From: Legionella sheltonii
Lineage (GTDB): Bacteria; Pseudomonadota; Gammaproteobacteria; Legionellales; Legionellaceae
Length of the DNA stretch: 64,000 nucleotides
Reading direction: 5' to 3'
Assembly (NCBI RefSeq): GCF_026191355.1
Contig: NZ_JAPHOQ010000006.1
Location: 183,467-247,466 of the forward strand
The translations under genes were made by a program, and so were the position numbers. Below the pieces are notes generated by a model, which was not told where the DNA came from, searched no databases, and saw nothing but the letters and a program-made list of their open reading frames with translations. Of this stretch, positions 58,698 through 64,000 are shown piece by piece; the stretch's first letter is position 1; every line of letters starts with the position of its first letter.

Positions 58698-58873
58698 TTT
58701 TTATTATCCTAATGTCTCGTGCCGCCTGAAGTATGGTGAAAACCGCCATCATTAATAGCGAGGGATTTCCTCGCCAGAGTTTCGTTTTCCGATGGAGATC
58801 TCGCTGTCTCGGATACCGCTATGCTTCACCTAGGTTACAATTTACTTGCAGTTTACCTAAACTAAGTTTGGTT

Positions 58874-59872
58874 TTAAACAGGCATTTTACACTCTGTTAA
58901 GGGTTTTGTAGGTACAACAATTTGAACATTTATGCCTTTAATTGTTGGACTATTTAGCGCTTTTTCAAGATAGTCAATTAATGGTACTTCAACTACTTTG
59001 CCATATTCTGACGAAGCTTGCCGAAAATACAATTGTCCATCATGTCTAATTGCAAAACCTAAATGTGAAATATTTAATGCAGTGCCAATTTTTTGGCTTA
59101 GATCCCAGTTTGGTCTTACAATTTCAATGATTGCACCATGAGGAATTTGCGCAAATAAATACATATCGGGTTTATTATGTTTGGGAAATAAGGCAGTAAA
59201 GGGAAGGTAAGGGACTTTTTCTGAAGTCACTTCTAATCGAGCGCCTTTCTTTTTCAATTCATCTAATCGCGCTTCTTCTTTTCCTTTATCCGCATCCTCT
59301 AGTCTAATTGTTTCAACCGTTTTATAGGCATACCAATTAGGTTTATTAATCACTGCCTCAGCGATTTGGGCGACTGGTTGATTATTTTTATCTTTAATCG
59401 TTAAGGTAATGTCTTTAAGTAGTCCGCTTTGCTGATTGTTTTGATTCCAATCTAAGCCTTGAAAATGATTTCGTTGTAGATAAGAAACGAGGCCATTTTT
59501 ATAACGCATATTTTTTATGCATTGTTGAAACGAGGTTAGTGAATTGGCTAAAGCTAAAGACAGAACCGTGTTGACATAGGTATCGCAATCGAATGAGTCA
59601 ACACGGTATTTAGGAAACTGATCATAGCGCGCTTTGGGACCTTCTCCTAAAGAACCAAGTAAATAAGGGATACCCAAAAATTGGCTACTAAACCAATCTA
59701 TTCTATCAGGCATTGAAGTATTCGGCATGCTGCGTAGTCTATGGTATAGTTCTTCTATTGAGGAGTTAGCCTGTTTCTCAGTAGTATTTGAGTCAAAAGC
59801 ATAACTTAAAAAAGAAATGAGGAAGCAGGTTACAAAAATCAAATGTTTTAAGGGAGTAAGTGTGCACTTCAT
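58874..59872 (-). CDS. DUF1460 (NlpC/P60-like) secreted peptidoglycan amidase
   Basis: A 332-residue exported protein. A signal peptide covers residues 1-25 (LIFVTCFLISFLSYA). The DUF1460 domain, related to NlpC/P60 cell-wall amidases, is recognised by SFDCDTYVNTVLSLALA with catalytic Cys96, and ISHLGFAIRHDGQLYF with the catalytic His. Members cut peptidoglycan stem peptides. An insertion of charged helix (EDADKGKEEARLDELKKK, about 197-215) is a local feature. The divergent spmAB genes start 67 bases away. Confidence 0.85.
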   Translation of the reverse strand: MKCTLTPLKHLIFVTCFLISFLSYAFDSNTTEKQANSSIEELYHRLRSMPNTSMPDRIDWFSSQFLGIPYLLGSLGEGPKARYDQFPKYRVDSFDCDTYVNTVLSLALANSLTSFQQCIKNMRYKNGLVSYLQRNHFQGLDWNQNNQQSGLLKDITLTIKDKNNQPVAQIAEAVINKPNWYAYKTVETIRLEDADKGKEEARLDELKKKGARLEVTSEKVPYLPFTALFPKHNKPDMYLFAQIPHGAIIEIVRPNWDLSQKIGTALNISHLGFAIRHDGQLYFRQASSEYGKVVEVPLIDYLEKALNSPTIKGINVQIVVPTKPLTECKMPV

Positions 59873-59938
59873 CAGTTTTTTCTGTCTAAAGCCAAATAAT
59901 GACTACATCTTAACCTGTTCCGGAGTATGGAGGCAAGA

Positions 59939-60544
59939 ATGCTCAATATAATCTGGTTAGGAATGATACTGATTTCTGTAGTAGTTGGGGTGATTGAAGG
60001 ACGGATTGATGAGGTTGCTCGTGCTGTTACTGACTCAGCCAAACTTGGTTTTGAAATTGCTCTTGGTTTGGCAGGAATCATGTCTCTTTGGCTTGGAATT
60101 ATGTCTATAGCGACCGAATCAGGACTAGTGACTTTATTAGGTAAACTTCTCAAACCGATTTTAAGACGGCTGTTTCCGGATATTCCTACAGAGCATCCCG
60201 CAATGGGGGCGATCACTATGAATATTGCTGCAAATATGTTGGGACTTGCCAATGCAGCAACTCCATTTGGATTGCAAGCGATGAAAGAGCTGCAAACACT
60301 GAACCAGCATGCAAAAATTGCAACCAACTCCATGTGTACTTTTCTAGCAATTAATACTTCAAGTGTGCAATTAATTCCTGCTACCGCAATTGCATATTTA
60401 GCGGCAAATGGTAGCACTAATCCAAGTAGTGTCATTATCAGTTCTTTAATCGCCACTATCGTTTCTACTTTAGTTGCCATTATTGCCGTAAAGCAATTAG
60501 CGAAATTACCCATGTTTCGTGTTGGAAGGAAAGACAGCCTATGA
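59939..60544 (+). CDS. SpmA-like nucleoside-recognition membrane protein
   Basis: A 201-residue inner-membrane protein of the SpmA/Gate (nucleoside recognition) family: four to five helices, with EGRIDEVARAVTDSAKLGFEIA and ITMNIAANMLGLANAATPFGL as the family signature. SpmA and SpmB are named for spore maturation in Bacillus, but are found as a pair in many non-sporing bacteria with unknown transport-like function. GGAGG lies six bases before the ATG at 59939; the earlier ATG at 59927 lacks spacing. Coupled to spmB. Confidence 0.85.
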   Translation: MLNIIWLGMILISVVVGVIEGRIDEVARAVTDSAKLGFEIALGLAGIMSLWLGIMSIATESGLVTLLGKLLKPILRRLFPDIPTEHPAMGAITMNIAANMLGLANAATPFGLQAMKELQTLNQHAKIATNSMCTFLAINTSSVQLIPATAIAYLAANGSTNPSSVIISSLIATIVSTLVAIIAVKQLAKLPMFRVGRKDSL

Positions 60545-61074
60545 GTGGATTCGCTAATCAGTTGTCTAATTGGATGCTTTTAATTTTTATTGTGGGTATT
60601 CCTTTATACGCTGCAATAAAAAAAATTAACGTTTTTGATGCATTTATCGTAGGCGCCAAACAAGGATTTGATACGATTTTGAGCATTGTTCCTTATTTAA
60701 TCGCGATGATAGTAGCTATTGGGATGCTGCGTGCTTCAGGATTTTTTGGTTTAATGGCCAATCTGCTGGCTCCTCTTCTTGTCATGATTGGTATGCCTCC
60801 CGAAGTATTGCCCTTGGCTTTAATTCGACCTTTTTCAGGAAGTGCTTCAACAGGAATGATGGCCGAATTGATTCATCAGTATGGTGGAGACTCGTTTATC
60901 GCCAAAGTTGCTGCCACGATGATGGGAAGTACAGAAACAACATTTTATGTGATTGCTGTTTATTTTGGCTCTATAGGAGTTCGCCGAACACGACATGCCA
61001 TTCCAGCAGGCTTATTAGCAGATCTTGCTGGAATCATTGCCTCTGTGCTCGTTTGCCGTTATTTATTTGGGTGA
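60541..61074 (+). CDS. SpmB-like nucleoside-recognition membrane protein
   Basis: A 177-residue membrane protein, partner of the previous gene, with ATGA start/stop overlap. Family marks are VGAKQGFDTILSIVPYLIAM, IRPFSGSASTGMMAEL and GSTETTFYVIAVYFGSIGVRR. Four helices are predicted. The two proteins probably form one complex in the inner membrane. Its function in Legionella is unknown. Confidence 0.87.
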   Translation: MSGFANQLSNWMLLIFIVGIPLYAAIKKINVFDAFIVGAKQGFDTILSIVPYLIAMIVAIGMLRASGFFGLMANLLAPLLVMIGMPPEVLPLALIRPFSGSASTGMMAELIHQYGGDSFIAKVAATMMGSTETTFYVIAVYFGSIGVRRTRHAIPAGLLADLAGIIASVLVCRYLFG

Positions 61075-61111
61075 TTTTACAGAGTCACTCAATAGAAAAT
61101 TGCATTAAAAA

Positions 61112-62602
61112 CTATCCAATTCTTGTTTTTTTCTTGCCTTTGTTTTTACCTTTACTGGCGTAATTTGTTTTTTCGAGTGATTTCAAACGTGCAAACACAC
61201 TCCGCACTTTCGCTTTAAATTGGGCCATTTCTCGCGCAGGAACAGGAGACGCTGTAGGCAGGTAGGTTGTTGTTGGATTTCTTGGTTGGTTATGAACATG
61301 AAGCTCATAATGGCAATGAGGACCTGTAGCCAGACCTGTTTGACCTACATAGCCAATTACTTGACCGCGTTTAATTCTGCTGCCTTTGGACAAGCCTTTG
61401 GCAAATCGAAGCATGTGTCCATATAGCGTACTGAAGGTTTTATCATGTTTGACTTCAATCATATTCCCGTAGCCATTGTGTCTACCAATATTGGTAATGA
61501 CCCCATCACCAACTGATTGAATTGGTGTTCCAATAGGCGCTGCGAGATCAATGCCTTTATGTGCTCTCTTATAATGCAATATCGGATGGTATCTTGAAGA
61601 GGTAAAGGTTGAGCTTATATGACTGAACTTAATCGGATACCGTGAAAATGCTTTTTTAAAACTGTCGCCTTTAGGAGTATAGTAATCACGGTTACCATTT
61701 CTACTTATATGTCGTACCGCTTGCGCAGTTTTGCCTTGATTGGTATAGCTTACAGCAACAATATCACCAATGCCTACCATTTTGTTTTCTACATAAAAGC
61801 TGTCATAGGCAATGGAGAAGCGATCGCCACTACGAATAGAACGTGAGAAATCGATTTCCTTGCGTAATATCGTAGTCATTTGTTGAATTAATTTCCTAGG
61901 GATCCCTAAGCGTTGAGCAGTAGCGTATAACGAGCCTGATACCACACCTGTTACGTAACGCTCTTCGGTTTTTACTTTTTTAGAGTCTACTTTCGTTTTA
62001 TAAACTGCTCCATCCCTATAAACAGTTAATGTTTGAATGTTATTCATTGGAATAACTAATTTTTCTAATTTATTTTTATTAATTAAAAATTTTAGTTCCT
62101 GACTCGGTTTTATTGCTGTAAGTGCTTTTGCATAAGGATTTTTTTGCATCACCAAATGTAAATTTTGTGCCGTTAATCCAAGACGCTTAAATATAGTTGC
62201 CATAGAGTCACCGGATCTAGGCCTAATAGTTTGCCATTCGTTGTCTTTAACAATGTTTTTGATAGGTTTAACTGTTTTGACAACATTCTCAACAACCGTT
62301 TTAGCGCTTTGTTTGGCAAGTTCAGGTTTAGACTCATCAACTATTTCTTCTTCATTTTGATATGCGTTTTCTTGATAAGTTTCGTCTTGGTACTCTTCGG
62401 ATTCATCCCCATCGAGATCAGGTAAGCTAAGGGTTTGAGTTTTGGGACCTTGATATGAGTTATGCGAAAATTTTTTTACAAGAAAATAGGGGAGTGAAAA
62501 AGCAATAATTAAGGCAAAACCCATTAATACCTTAGATGGCTTAGATTTTTTATTTTTATTCGTTTTTCGTTTTTCGATATATATATAAGGTTTCTTATCC
62601 AT
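61112..62602 (-). CDS. M23 peptidoglycan endopeptidase (MepM-like)
   Basis: A 496-residue inner-membrane anchored, periplasmic protein. Residues about 22-45 are the single anchor (VLMGFALIIAFSLPYF) after a Lys-rich start. A LysM/OapA-like region is near 120-185 (GDSMATIFKRLGLTAQNLH), and the lysostaphin-type M23 domain near 320-440 has zinc ligands HKGIDLAAP and HCHYELHV. The enzyme would cut D,D cross-links in the wall. Start choice is uncertain: ATG at 62602, with upstream ATGs at 62617 and 62623. The tail is Lys/Gly-rich. It is divergent from tyrS. Confidence 0.88.
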   Translation of the reverse strand: MDKKPYIYIEKRKTNKNKKSKPSKVLMGFALIIAFSLPYFLVKKFSHNSYQGPKTQTLSLPDLDGDESEEYQDETYQENAYQNEEEIVDESKPELAKQSAKTVVENVVKTVKPIKNIVKDNEWQTIRPRSGDSMATIFKRLGLTAQNLHLVMQKNPYAKALTAIKPSQELKFLINKNKLEKLVIPMNNIQTLTVYRDGAVYKTKVDSKKVKTEERYVTGVVSGSLYATAQRLGIPRKLIQQMTTILRKEIDFSRSIRSGDRFSIAYDSFYVENKMVGIGDIVAVSYTNQGKTAQAVRHISRNGNRDYYTPKGDSFKKAFSRYPIKFSHISSTFTSSRYHPILHYKRAHKGIDLAAPIGTPIQSVGDGVITNIGRHNGYGNMIEVKHDKTFSTLYGHMLRFAKGLSKGSRIKRGQVIGYVGQTGLATGPHCHYELHVHNQPRNPTTTYLPTASPVPAREMAQFKAKVRSVFARLKSLEKTNYASKGKNKGKKKTRIG

Positions 62603-62771
62603 CGTTTGCCTATACATTGCCATCCGGAACTATGCTATTGTCTGCATTTATTAATTTTTCGGGTGACAAATTATTTTTAAATCACCTTTTAGGTATGGCA
62701 GGAAATTGCCAACCGGGCTAAGATACTCGGTGTGAGAAGATAGGTCAATCATTTATAAAGGTTTTGATGTC

Positions 62772-63968
62772 ATGATAGTTGAAGATTCAGTATGTTCCGA
62801 ACTAGTAAGAGGCTGCGAAGAGGTACTTCCGCAGCAGGAATTGGAAAAAAAATTACAAAAAGGAACTACCTTAAAAATAAAAGCAGGTTTTGATCCAACT
62901 GCACCTGATTTGCATTTAGGACATACTGTATTACTTAATAAGTTAAGACAATTCCAACAATATGGCCATGAGGTCATTTTTTTAATTGGTGATTTTACGG
63001 CGATGATAGGCGACCCAACGGGGAAAAATGTTACCCGCCTGCCTCTTAGCCAAGAAACGGTATTGGAAAATGCAAAAACATATCAAGAGCAAGTTTTTAA
63101 AATTTTAGATCCTCTTAAAACAAAAGTGGCATTTAACTCCCAATGGCTTGCCCAATTTAGTGCTGTAGATTTAATCCGCTTAGCTGCGACACACACGGTT
63201 GCCCGTATGCTGGAGCGAGATGATTTTAACAAACGCTATACTACAGGACAGCCCATTGCGATTCATGAGTTCTTGTATCCTCTCCTTCAGGGTTATGACT
63301 CAGTAGCACTCAAAGCAGATGTTGAGCTTGGTGGATCAGATCAGAAATTTAACTTATTAATGGGGCGTGAATTACAAAAGCATTATGGTCTTGAACCACA
63401 AGTTGTGATGATGACTCCATTAATAGAAGGCTTGGATGGTGTGAAAAAAATGTCTAAGTCTCTTGATAACTATATTGGTATTAATGAGCCGGCAGCCGAT
63501 ATGTTTGGTAAAATTATGTCGGTATCTGATGAGCTCATGTGGCGTTATATTGATTTGCTTAGCTTTAAAACAGGAAATGAAATAAAGGCTTTAAAGAGTT
63601 CTGTAGCGCAAGGCGCAAATCCCAGGGACATAAAAATTGATTTTGCTAAAGAAATTGTGACGCGTTTCCATGATCAATCACAAGCGGAACAGGCTCACAA
63701 AGAATTTATAGAACGTTTTCAGAAAGGTATTATTCCAGAAGATTTAGAAGAGCAAACCATTAAATTGCAAGAGCCACTTTCTTTGGCCCAACTATTAAAG
63801 CAAATGAATTTAACTCAAAGTACCTCAGAAGCAATTCGTTTAGTGAAGCAAGGTGCGGTTAAAATCAATGGCGATAAGGTCGAGGATCCCGCTCTGGCAT
63901 TGCCTGCTGGTCAGGTCTATATAATACAAGTTGGCAAGCGTAGAATTGCCAAGCTGCATTTACAATAA
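62772..63968 (+). CDS. tyrS: Tyrosyl-tRNA synthetase
   Basis: Class I synthetase that charges tRNA-Tyr. The 398-residue length and sequence match the TyrRZ (type 2) group. It has the HIGH-type motif [10 protein letters not shown] (about 50) and KMSKS ([10 protein letters not shown], about 227), and a C-terminal S4 RNA-binding domain ([21 protein letters not shown]). The ATG at 62772 has AAGG about ten bases upstream. The gene is complete in the window. Confidence 0.95.
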   Translation: MIVEDSVCSELVRGCEEVLPQQELEKKLQKGTTLKIKAGFDPTAPDLHLGHTVLLNKLRQFQQYGHEVIFLIGDFTAMIGDPTGKNVTRLPLSQETVLENAKTYQEQVFKILDPLKTKVAFNSQWLAQFSAVDLIRLAATHTVARMLERDDFNKRYTTGQPIAIHEFLYPLLQGYDSVALKADVELGGSDQKFNLLMGRELQKHYGLEPQVVMMTPLIEGLDGVKKMSKSLDNYIGINEPAADMFGKIMSVSDELMWRYIDLLSFKTGNEIKALKSSVAQGANPRDIKIDFAKEIVTRFHDQSQAEQAHKEFIERFQKGIIPEDLEEQTIKLQEPLSLAQLLKQMNLTQSTSEAIRLVKQGAVKINGDKVEDPALALPAGQVYIIQVGKRRIAKLHLQ

Positions 63969-64000
63969 ACAGAGTGTCATCATTTTTTTTAAAAAAATGA

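Noticed and set aside
59872..60513. Minus-strand open frame of 213 codons opposite spmA
   Set aside because: It mirrors the hydrophobic spmA gene. Ser/Pro/Cys/Ile-rich composition and no family resemblance mark it as a shadow.

Overview
The window is about 38-40 % GC by eye, gene-dense, and reads as the chromosome of a Legionella species. The strongest pointers are the enhA-enhB-enhC cluster (39.5-44.5 kb), the response regulator letA directly followed by uvrC with phhA upstream, and several unrecognised proteins of the kind Legionella exports as Dot/Icm effectors. Species is not assigned. I would guess it is not L. pneumophila, because the accessory blocks do not match what I remember of that genome. 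All family calls come from reading the proteins; no database was searched.

Layout. (1) 0-3.8 kb: envelope lipid block skp(partial)-lpxD-fabZ-lpxA, then serS. (2) 3.9-12.8 kb: mixed genes, including an unknown basic protein, a decayed flavin-oxidase-like gene, a secreted single-haem cytochrome-like protein, a DUF4286 protein, an outer-membrane barrel, a DUF4239 membrane protein, an RclA/MerA-like flavoprotein reductase and mltA. (3) 13.0-28.4 kb: accessory zone of mostly single, unrelated genes on both strands. It holds a Cys-His-Asp hydrolase-like protein, an LRR protein, a dead cytosine deaminase, an IS5-family element with 54-bp terminal repeats and a broken GIY-YIG passenger, a four-cysteine-loop membrane protein, a GNAT acetyltransferase, a kinase-like protein, a barrel/secreted-protein pair, a lipase-like hydrolase and a DUF3096 peptide. 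It ends at a tRNA-Pro(CGG). (4) 28.7-44.5 kb: core block with ispB, ychF-pth-rplY, rplU-rpmA-obgE, cinA, phhA, letA-uvrC and enhABC. (5) 44.6-52.7 kb: second accessory zone bounded by two halves of an IS630 transposase relic, with a FUSC/isochorismatase-like pair and four large unknown proteins. (6) 52.9-64 kb: core genes rpsT, murJ, two M17 aminopeptidases, holC, a DUF1460 protein, spmAB, an M23 endopeptidase and tyrS.

Functional links. Many core genes serve the envelope: lipid A (lpxD, lpxA), fatty acids (fabZ), quinone side chain (ispB), lipid II flipping (murJ) and peptidoglycan remodelling (mltA, EnhA L,D-transpeptidase, EnhC, DUF1460 protein, M23 protein). Translation genes (serS, tyrS, rplY, rplU, rpmA, rpsT, pth, ychF, obgE) form the second theme. 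LetA is the GacA-type regulator that drives the transmissive phase in Legionella.

The features most deserving follow-up are the IS5 element with its passenger and hairpin-bearing ends, the protein at 48.8 kb built of six regular ~57-residue repeats, three proteins with plausible catalytic residues and no recognised family (13.0, 19.6 and 47.3 kb), and a 17-bp perfect inverted repeat in front of the gene at 50.6 kb.
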